Assembly (NCBI GenBank): GCA_030834045.1
Contig: JAURFZ010000099.1
Coordinates: 1-5,422 of the forward strand
Source of the DNA: Burkholderiales bacterium
GTDB taxonomy: Bacteria; Pseudomonadota; Gammaproteobacteria; Burkholderiales; Burkholderiaceae_A
DNA length: 5,422 nt
Reading direction: 5' to 3'
The position numbers and the translations under genes were made by a program. The notes under the pieces were generated by a model. The model was not told the origin of the DNA. It ran no database searches and worked only from the letters and a program-made list of their open reading frames with translations. Positions within the stretch are counted from its first letter, which is position 1. The number at the start of each line of letters is the position of its first letter. This document shows positions 1-5,422 of this stretch, in pieces.

Positions 1-371
1 AGGATGAAATCATATTCGGCGGTCACCGACTGAAGCGCTTCCTTTAGCCGAGTTTCGCGGTGATCGATGTCGACCAGTTCGACTTCGGCGCCGGCAAGTT
101 CGCGGTTCGACGGCAGCACGTCGTATCCGGCATGCGCCGCGCGACGGCGAACTTCGGCAATCGTTTTTTCACCGAGCAGCACTTGATAAACCGTCATCGA
201 CAGCGCGCGTTTGTCGACGCCGCTGCCCATGGTGGCATTGCCCTGCGGGTCGAGGTCAACAAGTAGCGTGCGACAGCCGAGGCTGGTCAACGAGGCGGCA
301 AGGTTCACCGCCGTTGTGGTTTTGCCAACCCCGCCCTTTTGGTTTGCAATGCAGAAAACCTGCGCTAGCAT
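1..371 (-). CDS. parA: Chromosome partitioning ATPase ParA (Soj family), partial: N-terminal 123 codons
   Basis: ParA is a cytoplasmic, nucleoid-binding ATPase. Its ATP-driven gradient moves ParB-parS complexes and so segregates the newly copied origin. The reading frame starts at ATG 371-369 and stays open to the left edge. Visible residues include the deviant Walker A motif KGGVGKT at about 12-18, with the signature lysine K12 and the nucleotide lysine K17. Next comes the Walker A' strand LLVDLDPQGN at about 36-45, then the conserved stretches YDVLPSNRELAGAEVEL (about 83-99) and YDFIL at the edge, just before the expected Walker B aspartate. Full-length family members are about 250-260 residues, so about half is missing. 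The start is supported by a good Shine-Dalgarno sequence and by alignment with family N-termini. The start overlaps the rsmG stop by 7 bp, which suggests translational coupling in an mnmG-rsmG-parA operon. The parS sites at 3041-3094 are the likely ParB-binding targets. The family call is firm. Confidence 0.95.
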   Translation of the reverse strand, partial: MLAQVFCIANQKGGVGKTTTAVNLAASLTSLGCRTLLVDLDPQGNATMGSGVDKRALSMTVYQVLLGEKTIAEVRRRAAHAGYDVLPSNRELAGAEVELVDIDHRETRLKEALQSVTAEYDFI

Positions 372-1099
372 GCGAATCCTTCCCTTGAGAGCCAGACCAG
401 GTGGGATGCCTCCTGGCCTGGCAGGTAAACCGGCGTGATGTTGAAAAGGCGCACACCCAACGACGGGTCCGCGTGACAATAGCCGTGCTCACTGAGTCCA
501 GCAATTCGATTAAGCTGGCCTGCCAGATACAGCCACATGCCCGAAGGCACCAATAAATGGTGCGTCCAGTTAATAAAGTCCCCAAGGCTAGCAAAGGCTC
601 GACTTGAGACCACTTGGTAAGGCTCAAGGGGCTTAACCTGCCGAACATCGTCCTCAATTACAGCAACCCTTGATCCCAGCTCTAACTGATGCACAACCCG
701 GCGAAGAAAGGCCGCCTTCTTGCCCACTTTCTCAACCAACGTCATGTGAAACGAAGGGCCCGCCAGAATGGCCCATGCAATGGCGGGTACCCCAGCCCCA
801 GAGCCCACATCCATGACACGCAGTGGCCTGTCCGACGAGGCGCGCTGGAGGTCTGGAGGAAACTGTCTGAAAGTTAGCACCGACTCCACCAGATGACGGC
901 GAACCTGCTCATCAAGATCATGAATAGCCGTTAAGTTGTGGACATGGTTCCAGGCGCGAAGAACGCGCAGAAACTCAACAAGGGCCTGCCTGCGCGCGGG
1001 CTCAAGCACCTGGCCAAGCTGGCGATCAAGGCTTTCTCCAATCTCCTTGGTCTCGTCTAAGCGCGACACCGAGGTCTGGTGCGTGGCTTTAGGCTGCAA
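365..1099 (-). CDS. rsmG: 16S rRNA (guanine-N7) methyltransferase RsmG (GidB)
   Basis: RsmG uses S-adenosylmethionine to make m7G at the position equivalent to G527 of E. coli 16S rRNA, in the 530 loop of the small subunit. The product is 244 residues if it starts at TTG 1099, against about 207 in E. coli; the extra length lies partly in the N-terminus. The Rossmann SAM-binding motif MDVGSGAGVPAIAWAI is at about 96-111. The second strand and helix VEKVGKKAAFLRRVVHQLEL is at about 122-141, the loop VVSSRAFASLGDF at about 163-175, and the closing strand HLVWLS at about 233-238. All match the GidB family in order. The start is uncertain: no ATG precedes the conserved core, so TTG 1099 (11 bp overlap with the mnmG stop, no strong ribosome binding site) or GTG 1069 are the candidates. 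The 3' end overlaps parA by 7 bp. The residues after the usual Gly-Leu-Pro-Gly are altered to Gly-Val-Pro-Ala, a mild deviation. The family call is strong. Confidence 0.93.
   Translation of the reverse strand: MQPKATHQTSVSRLDETKEIGESLDRQLGQVLEPARRQALVEFLRVLRAWNHVHNLTAIHDLDEQVRRHLVESVLTFRQFPPDLQRASSDRPLRVMDVGSGAGVPAIAWAILAGPSFHMTLVEKVGKKAAFLRRVVHQLELGSRVAVIEDDVRQVKPLEPYQVVSSRAFASLGDFINWTHHLLVPSGMWLYLAGQLNRIAGLSEHGYCHADPSLGVRLFNITPVYLPGQEASHLVWLSREGFAC
377..386 (-). promoter_or_regulatory. Ribosome binding site of parA inside the rsmG coding end
   Basis: Read on the minus strand, the sequence is AAGGGAAGGA, then 5 bases, then ATG of parA. The AAGGA core pairs with the 16S anti-Shine-Dalgarno sequence at good spacing. 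It also encodes the last residues of RsmG (Arg-Glu-Gly), so the signal is embedded in coding sequence. It decides the parA start and argues that parA is translated from the same mRNA as rsmG. Confidence 0.7.
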
Positions 1100-2993
1100 G
1101 GCTTGCAGGATCTTTCACGGGGCCAGCACGATGACGCTTGATGTAAACCAAAAGAATAGAGATGGCAGCTGGCGTAACACCAGAAATTCGAGAGGCCTGG
1201 TCGAGTGTTCGTGGCCGAATGCTCTGAAGTTTCTGGACCATTTCATTGGAGAGTCCGGCAAGACCTTGGTAGACAAAATCATCCGGAATCGTGGTCTCCA
1301 GAAGCTGCTTTTGCCGGTCAACCTCCTGCTGTTGACGCGAAAGATAGCCCGAATACTTCAGTTGAATAAGCACCTGTTCCAAGACGGATGGGGCAGGAGC
1401 AGGCTGCTCGCCGCGTTGCAAAAAGGGCTCAATGGCCTCATAGCGGGTGGAGGGTCTTCTTAAAAGATCGGCGGCGGTCATTCGCCCCACTGAGGAGTAG
1501 CTCGAGTCCTCAAGGGCCAAGGTCTGCAGCTCTTTCGGTGACAGCATCGCCTGCTTCAGAAATGCAAACTCGGTCTCAATGGACTCACGCTTTTCATTAA
1601 AGAGACGCCATTGCGCCTCCGTAAGGAGCCCCAATGTCTTTGCCTGCTCGCATAGCCGAAGGTCGGCATTGTCTTCCCGCAGGCTGAGGCGATACTCTGC
1701 CCGGCTTGTGAACATGCGATAGGGCTCCGTGACCCCCTGGGTGACCAGGTCGTCAACCAGAACACCAAGGTAAGACTCGTCTCGGCGAGGCACCCAGGCC
1801 TCTTCGCCCCGAAGACTTAAAACCGCATTGACACCGGCCACCAGGCCCTGGGCGGCGGCCTCTTCATAGCCGGTTGTGCCATTAATTTGACCAGCAAAGA
1901 ATAAGCCCGCAATGGCCTTGGTCTCCAGACTGAGCGAGAGTCCACGCGGATCGAAAAAGTCGTATTCAATGGCATAGCCGGGACGAAGAATGTGCGCATC
2001 CTCAAGCCCTTTAATAGAGCGAACCAGCTGAACTTGAACGTCGTAGGGCAGGCTTGTGGAAATGCCATTGGGATAGATCTCGTGGGTGGTTAGCCCCTCG
2101 GGTTCCAGGTAAATCTGATGGCTTGGCCGCTGGGAGAACCGGTGAACCTTGTCCTCAATCGATGGGCAATAGCGGGGCCCTACCCCCTCAATCACGCCGG
2201 AAAAGAGCGGGGATCGATCAAGGCCCGCGCGAATGAAGGCATGGGTCTCCTCATTGGTATGGGTCAACCAACAAGGCCGTTGCTCGGGATGAAGCGCGCG
2301 CGACCCCCAGAAAGAAAAGGCTGGCTCCGGATCATCCCCTGGCTGCATAACGAGGCCCTCAAACTGAATTGAGCGGCCATCAAGTCTGGGTGGCGTTCCA
2401 GTTTTAAGCCTGCCCTGCCCTAGACCAAGGTCTTTCAGGCGATCAGACAACCGCAGCGCCGCAGGCTCTCCGGCCCGCCCTGCGGAATAATGATCAAGCC
2501 CGATGTGAATCTTGCCATTTAAGAAGGTGCCTGCCGTAAGTACAATTCGCTGTGCCTCAAAGACCACCCCCGACTGCGTCTTAACACCTTTAACCTTGTG
2601 GGCATCCAACAAAATATCGTCCACCGCCTCCGCAAAAAGCCAGAGGTTTGGCTGGTTTTCAAGCCGCCCACGAATGGCCTTGCGATAGAGAACCCTGTCG
2701 GCCTGGGCCCGGGTTGCACGCACGGCAGGGCCCTTTGACTGATTCAAGGTTCGGAACTGAATCCCCGCCTCGTCCGTTGCAATGGCCATGGCGCCGCCGC
2801 AGGCGTCAATTTCCTTTACAAGATGGCCTTTTCCAATTCCACCAATCGAGGGGTTGCAGGACATTTGGCCCAGGCTGTCGAGCGAGTGGGTAATGAGCAG
2901 GGTCTTCGCGCCCATGCGGGCCGCCGCCAACGCAGCTTCCGTTCCCGCATGGCCACCACCAACAACAATAAGTTCAAAACGCCCTGCTGCCAT
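1089..2993 (-). CDS. mnmG: tRNA uridine-5-carboxymethylaminomethyl modification enzyme MnmG (GidA)
   Basis: MnmG is the FAD-binding partner of MnmE. Together they put the (carboxymethyl)aminomethyl group on U34 of tRNAs reading two-fold degenerate codons, using methylenetetrahydrofolate, GTP and NADH. From ATG 2993 the protein is 634 residues, against 629 in E. coli. The FAD dinucleotide motif VVGGGHAGTEAALAAARMG is at about 10-28. The conserved cysteines are in QMSCNPSIGGIGKGHL (C46) and GPRYCPSIEDKV (C276), close to the E. coli Cys47 and Cys277 positions. GRLKTGTPPR, EPEGLTTHEIYPNGIS, GQINGTTGYEEAAAQG and the C-terminal helical motif SRISGVTPAAISILLVYIK follow in family order, so the gene is intact. 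The frame stays open upstream to an ATG at 3131, but that 46-residue extension runs through both parS sites and has no family counterpart. ATG 2993 (MAAGRFELIVVGGG) is therefore preferred, although its nearest GGGGAG signal is about 11 bases away. It heads the mnmG-rsmG-parA operon. Confidence 0.97.
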   Translation of the reverse strand: MAAGRFELIVVGGGHAGTEAALAAARMGAKTLLITHSLDSLGQMSCNPSIGGIGKGHLVKEIDACGGAMAIATDEAGIQFRTLNQSKGPAVRATRAQADRVLYRKAIRGRLENQPNLWLFAEAVDDILLDAHKVKGVKTQSGVVFEAQRIVLTAGTFLNGKIHIGLDHYSAGRAGEPAALRLSDRLKDLGLGQGRLKTGTPPRLDGRSIQFEGLVMQPGDDPEPAFSFWGSRALHPEQRPCWLTHTNEETHAFIRAGLDRSPLFSGVIEGVGPRYCPSIEDKVHRFSQRPSHQIYLEPEGLTTHEIYPNGISTSLPYDVQVQLVRSIKGLEDAHILRPGYAIEYDFFDPRGLSLSLETKAIAGLFFAGQINGTTGYEEAAAQGLVAGVNAVLSLRGEEAWVPRRDESYLGVLVDDLVTQGVTEPYRMFTSRAEYRLSLREDNADLRLCEQAKTLGLLTEAQWRLFNEKRESIETEFAFLKQAMLSPKELQTLALEDSSYSSVGRMTAADLLRRPSTRYEAIEPFLQRGEQPAPAPSVLEQVLIQLKYSGYLSRQQQEVDRQKQLLETTIPDDFVYQGLAGLSNEMVQKLQSIRPRTLDQASRISGVTPAAISILLVYIKRHRAGPVKDPASLAA

Positions 2994-3040
2994 AAGACCA
3001 AAGGCTCCCCGCGAGAATGTGAATGACACCGGACGCGCAA

Positions 3041-3056
3041 TGTTCCACGTGAAACC
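3041..3056. other. parS: parS centromere site, imperfect copy
   Basis: The sequence TGTTCCACGTGAAACC matches the bacterial parS consensus TGTTNCACGTGAAACA at all positions except the final A. The palindromic core is CCACGTG with one arm mismatched. It lies 22 bp to the left of the perfect copy (38 bp centre to centre), between the candidate mnmG promoter and the mnmG start. ParB would bind here and load ParB clamps for ParA-driven segregation. Its location close to parA and mnmG agrees with the usual clustering of parS near the origin. Confidence 0.85.
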
Positions 3057-3078
3057 CCTGGCCATTCCTTCTGCCATT

Positions 3079-3094
3079 TGTTTCACGTGAAACA
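3079..3094. other. parS: parS centromere site, perfect consensus
   Basis: TGTTTCACGTGAAACA is an exact match to the conserved chromosomal parS sequence bound by the ParB helix-turn-helix in most bacterial phyla. The palindrome extends three more base pairs on each side, so positions 3076-3097 form a perfect 22-bp inverted repeat centred on CACGTG. It lies in the divergent region between mnmG and pdxA. It is the strongest non-coding signal in the window and marks this as an origin-proximal chromosomal region using ParABS. Confidence 0.95.
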
Positions 3095-3129
3095 AATCTT
3101 GGGCTCCGCTGCAAACCGGTAAGATTCGC

Positions 3130-3159
3130 ATTGTATTTCAATTAAGCAGAAACCCCCAA
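3130..3159 (-). promoter_or_regulatory. Candidate sigma-70 promoter for the mnmG-rsmG-parA operon
   Basis: On the minus strand, TACAAT (positions 3135-3130) is one base from the -10 consensus. TTGGGG (3159-3154) supplies a weak -35 with an 18-bp spacer. Transcription would begin near 3123, giving a leader of about 130 nt that contains both parS sites, so bound ParB could affect this transcript. The assignment is by eye only. A plus-strand promoter for pdxA must lie in the same interval, but I see only poor matches (for example CTGCAA 3109-3114, 17 bp, TGTATT 3132-3137). Confidence 0.3.
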
Positions 3160-3185
3160 AAGACACCGCCGCGAAAGCAAGACCA

Positions 3186-4187
3186 TTGACCGAGACCCTA
3201 AGCACCATCGCGCTCACCATGGGTGACCCCTCGGGCATTGGACCCGAACTCTGCATCAAAGCAGCCAAACACCTTCGTGCCCACACCACCGCAGTCAACC
3301 TACGCTTATTTGGCGACCTTGCCCACCTTCAAACGGTCAACAGCCTGCTTGGCAAGCCCCTTGAAGACACAACACTCTCGCAGATGACCGAGGACACGGG
3401 CTCTCGAGGGCCCTACCCCATTGGCGAGGTATCCGCCGCCTCCGGACAGTCAGCCTATCAGGCCGTTGTCTCCGCAGCCAAGGCCTGCCTCTCTAATGGA
3501 GTTCGTGGAATGGTTACGGCCCCCCTTAACAAAGAAGCACTGCACTTGGCCGGGCATCCATGGCCTGGTCACACCGAATTGCTGGCGCATTTAAGCAAGC
3601 CCGACGCCCCACCGCCCGTCCGCATGCTGCTGATCAATCCTGAGTTACGCGTGCTCTTACACACCATCCACATTCCGCTGCATGAGGTAACCTCTCGAAT
3701 CACCCCGCACGAACTCCTTGAAACCATTGAGATCGCCCATCGCTGCGGCTACCAATACGGCCAGCCCGTTCCAAACCTTGCGGTTGCGGCCCTCAACCCC
3801 CATGCCTCCGAAGGCGGCGCCATCGGCAATGAGGATCTAACCATCGTGGCCCCTGCCATTGCAATCGCCCAGTCCCGCGGCATTCAGGTCACTGGACCCT
3901 GGCCAGCGGACACCGTCTTCATGCGTGCGCGACAAAACCCCGCCAATATCCACCTAGTCATTGCCCTCTACCATGACCAAGGCCTCATTCCCATCAAGTA
4001 CCTCGGTCTTGACCACGGAGTGAACATCACCCTGGGCCTGCCCTTTATTCGCACCAGCGTCGACCATGGCACGGCCTTCGACATCGCCCATCAATGGCGG
4101 GCAAGCCCAGCGTCCCTACTTGAGGCCATTGCCCAAGCCCAGAAGATGATTCAAGTCTCACCAACACGAGCGCTAGCGAGTCACTAA
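3186..4187 (+). CDS. pdxA: 4-hydroxythreonine-4-phosphate dehydrogenase PdxA
   Basis: PdxA oxidises 4-phosphohydroxy-L-threonine with NAD(P)+. The product decarboxylates to 3-amino-2-oxopropyl phosphate, which PdxJ then uses to make pyridoxine 5'-phosphate in the DXP-dependent vitamin B6 pathway. The product has 333 residues (E. coli 329). Signatures in order are MGDPSGIGPE (12-21), MVTAPLNKEAL (109-119), GHTELLAHL (128-136) with substrate-contacting His129 and Thr130, and the three metal-binding histidines: H162 in HIPL, H206 in NPHASEGG, H263 in YHDQGL. The C-terminal GVNITLGLPFIRTSVDHGTAFDIA (278-301) contains the conserved TSVDHGTA block. The start is TTG 3186; the only nearby ATG (codon 12) would remove the first beta strand, and no good ribosome binding site is visible. 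It is divergent from mnmG. In many proteobacteria pdxA sits with surA and rsmA, but here it leads a two-gene unit with a short asparaginase-like gene 12 bp downstream. Confidence 0.95.
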   Translation: MTETLSTIALTMGDPSGIGPELCIKAAKHLRAHTTAVNLRLFGDLAHLQTVNSLLGKPLEDTTLSQMTEDTGSRGPYPIGEVSAASGQSAYQAVVSAAKACLSNGVRGMVTAPLNKEALHLAGHPWPGHTELLAHLSKPDAPPPVRMLLINPELRVLLHTIHIPLHEVTSRITPHELLETIEIAHRCGYQYGQPVPNLAVAALNPHASEGGAIGNEDLTIVAPAIAIAQSRGIQVTGPWPADTVFMRARQNPANIHLVIALYHDQGLIPIKYLGLDHGVNITLGLPFIRTSVDHGTAFDIAHQWRASPASLLEAIAQAQKMIQVSPTRALASH

Positions 4188-4199
4188 CAACCGACCCTT

Positions 4200-4754
4200 A
4201 TGCCACGATCCAAACCCACTCGCCCTCCCGGGCTTGCGATCCTCACCACCGGAGGCACCTTTGAGAAGCGCTACCTTGACGCCCTTGGAGAGTTGGGCTT
4301 TGCTGGAAGTTGCTTAGAGACGCTGACAAGAAATGCAAGACTTGCCAACCGACCACGCATTGAGCAGGTCATGCTTCTTGACAGCCTACTGATGGGCGAC
4401 AAAGAACGCGAAGTGATTGTGAAGCGCATCCTCAAAGCAAAAGAACGCCACCTGGTGATTGTTCACGGTACCGACACCATGACTTCAACAGCGCTGGCCA
4501 TAAAAACCAGCCTTGACAAGCAGTTAAAAAAGACCGTTGTGCTCACTGGTGCCATGGTGCCTGTGGCCCACCAGGATTCCGATGGCTTTTTTAACCTCGG
4601 CCTTGCTGTGGCCGCCTGCCAACTTGCAAAGCCAGGGGTTTACATCGCAATGTCTGGGCGTATCTACGAGGCCGGTTCAGTTAAAAAAGACCGTCGAAAA
4701 AAGTTATTTCTTCCAACCACCTCGCCCTACCCGGGGCCCTCTGCCAAGTCCTAA
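4200..4754 (+). CDS. Short single-domain asparaginase-like protein (N-terminal asparaginase domain only)
   Basis: The 184-residue product matches only the N-terminal domain of type I/II L-asparaginases, which are normally about 330 residues. The nucleophile motif LTTGGTFEK is at 15-23, with T20 in the place of E. coli AnsB Thr12. The second catalytic motif VHGTDTMTSTA is at 88-98 (T91-D92 corresponding to Thr89-Asp90). VVLTGAMVP is at 113-121, SDGFFNLG at 127-134, and GVYIAMSGRIYEAGSVKK at 146-163, where K163 is the likely counterpart of AnsB Lys162. The C-terminal domain that supplies Glu283 to the neighbouring active site is absent, and the protein ends in a basic tail. Short proteins of this kind are annotated in other proteobacteria, so this looks like a real subfamily, not a broken gene. 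No frameshifted remnant is seen downstream. There is no signal peptide, so it is probably cytoplasmic. ATG 4200 lies 12 bp after the pdxA stop, suggesting one transcript. The substrate is unknown; asparagine hydrolysis is inferred from motifs only. Confidence 0.85.
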   Translation: MPRSKPTRPPGLAILTTGGTFEKRYLDALGELGFAGSCLETLTRNARLANRPRIEQVMLLDSLLMGDKEREVIVKRILKAKERHLVIVHGTDTMTSTALAIKTSLDKQLKKTVVLTGAMVPVAHQDSDGFFNLGLAVAACQLAKPGVYIAMSGRIYEAGSVKKDRRKKLFLPTTSPYPGPSAKS

Positions 4755-4769
4755 CCCGTCCTCAGACCC

Positions 4770-5422
4770 CTACTTCCCTATACAGAACCGACTAAAAATA
4801 TCTCCCAATAAATCGTCGCTGGTCCGACGACCCAGAATTTCACCCAACAAGTCTTGTGCGAGTCGAAGATGCTCGGCCAAGAGCTCTAAGGAGTCGAGCC
4901 GAATATGCTCCTGCGCCTCAATAAGCTGAGCCTTCACACGATTGAGGGCATCAAGGTGCCTCTGCCGAGCCGCAAAAAGACTTGCGCCTTCGGCCTGGTC
5001 TGTGGAAACAAACGAGACAATCGCCTGTCCTAAAACATCAAGCCCCTGGCCGGTCCGGGCGGAAACAAAAAACGTTGGCGGCTCTATGGCCTCAGGGACC
5101 GCGCAGGCCTCAGGCATCAGATCCACCTTATTTACAATTCTCCAGACTTTGGCCCCGACAGGTGCGTTTTGAAGACATTGACGAAACAACGCCTCATCCT
5201 CACCCCCTCTTGCCCGAATATCTTCCACAAAAAGAACAAGGTCTGCCGCCTTTAGCGATTGCCAGGTTCGCTCAATGCCTAACCGCTCCACGGGCTCCTG
5301 CGCGTCCCGAAGCCCGGCGGTATCGGTGAGAAGATAGTGCACGCCCTGCACTAACAACTCTTCTGTCAATCGGTCCCGAGTCGTTCCGGGTTGATCCGAC
5401 ACAATTGCCACCTCGTCATGAC
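4770..5422 (-). CDS. mnmE: tRNA modification GTPase MnmE (TrmE), partial: C-terminal part
   Basis: MnmE is a K+-activated GTPase that dimerises through its G domains and works with MnmG on tRNA U34. The open frame runs from the right edge to TAG 4772-4770 and covers about 217 residues of a protein usually near 450. Counting from the valine codon at 5411, visible motifs are G2 in DQPGTTRD (6-13), G3 DTAG (30-33), G4 NKVD (94-97), the SARTG motif (118-121, G5 region), and LLAEHLRLAQDLLGEILG followed by TSDDLLGDIFSRFCIGK at the C-terminus. The conserved terminal cysteine, C210 in FCIGK, is part of the invariant CxGK signature. Missing beyond the edge are the N-terminal folate-binding domain, the first half of the helical domain and the P-loop. 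Residues before the valine read His-Asp-Glu and join smoothly, so GTG 5411 is internal and not a start. The gene points the same way as mnmG but is separated from it by the oppositely oriented pdxA pair. Confidence 0.97.
   Translation of the reverse strand, partial: HDEVAIVSDQPGTTRDRLTEELLVQGVHYLLTDTAGLRDAQEPVERLGIERTWQSLKAADLVLFVEDIRARGGEDEALFRQCLQNAPVGAKVWRIVNKVDLMPEACAVPEAIEPPTFFVSARTGQGLDVLGQAIVSFVSTDQAEGASLFAARQRHLDALNRVKAQLIEAQEHIRLDSLELLAEHLRLAQDLLGEILGRRTSDDLLGDIFSRFCIGK

Noticed and set aside
1..290. Base composition in parA looks slightly richer in GAC, GTC and TCG codons than its neighbours, hinting at transfer
   Set aside because: About two thirds of parA third positions are G or C by hand count, which is not extreme. 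Only half the gene is visible, and operon position and sequence fit vertical inheritance.
738..753. parS-like half site containing TCATGTGAAAC inside rsmG
   Set aside because: Only about 10 of 16 positions match, the central CACGTG is broken, and the bases are explained by the RsmG coding sequence.
2782..3090. Plus-strand open frame of about 100 codons opposite the mnmG 5' end and parS sites
   Set aside because: It is antisense to the conserved N-terminus of MnmG, has low-complexity alanine/proline-rich content, and resembles no family I know.
2994..3185. Replication origin in the intergenic region
   Set aside because: No DnaA-box cluster or AT-rich unwinding element is visible in the 192 bp; the parS sites only indicate that the origin is nearby.
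4728..4742. CCCGGGGCCC-type palindromic stretch near the end of the asparaginase-like gene as a terminator
   Set aside because: The stem is very short, there is no proper loop, and no T-run follows on either strand.
4537..4929. Plus-strand open frame crossing from the asparaginase-like gene into mnmE
   Set aside because: It lies in another frame of one clear gene and antisense to another, and its serine/proline-rich product has no recognisable motif.

Overview
This window is a near-origin chromosomal segment of a bacterium, most likely a betaproteobacterium of the order Burkholderiales. The assignment rests on remembered family sequence patterns: the ParA start (IANQKGGVGKTTT followed by QGNATMGSGVDKR) and the MnmG core (PYRMFTSRAEYRLSLRED, GQINGTTGYEEAAAQG) both read like Burkholderiales proteins. 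No search was run, so genus is left open. The gene set (mnmE, mnmG, rsmG, parA, plus parS sites) is typical of the region around the chromosomal replication origin. The origin itself is not visible, and I recognised no DnaA-box cluster.

Layout from left to right. (1) Positions 1-371, minus strand: the N-terminal 123 codons of parA, running off the left edge. (2) 365-1099, minus: rsmG, overlapping parA by 7 bp. (3) 1089-2993, minus: mnmG, overlapping rsmG by 11 bp. These three form one tightly packed operon, mnmG-rsmG-parA, and parB would be expected beyond the left edge. (4) 2994-3185: a divergent intergenic region of 192 bp. It holds two parS centromere sites (3041-3056 and 3079-3094) and a candidate mnmG promoter. 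(5) 3186-4187, plus: pdxA. (6) 4200-4754, plus: a short, single-domain asparaginase-like gene 12 bp behind pdxA. (7) 4770-5422, minus: the C-terminal part of mnmE, running off the right edge and converging on the asparaginase-like gene with only 15 bp between the stop codons. There is no gene-free stretch above 300 bp.

How the genes fit together. MnmE and MnmG are the two halves of the enzyme that modifies U34 of tRNA wobble positions. RsmG methylates 16S rRNA. ParA, with ParB (not in the window) bound at the parS sites seen here, segregates the chromosome. PdxA makes a pyridoxal phosphate precursor. The asparaginase-like protein has no assigned role. The notable points are the perfect parS palindrome with a degenerate second copy in the mnmG leader, and the oppositely oriented pdxA plus short-asparaginase pair sitting between mnmE and mnmG. 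I see no mobile element, CRISPR array, tRNA or rRNA, and no clear sign of a wholly new system. The short asparaginase is the least understood gene here.
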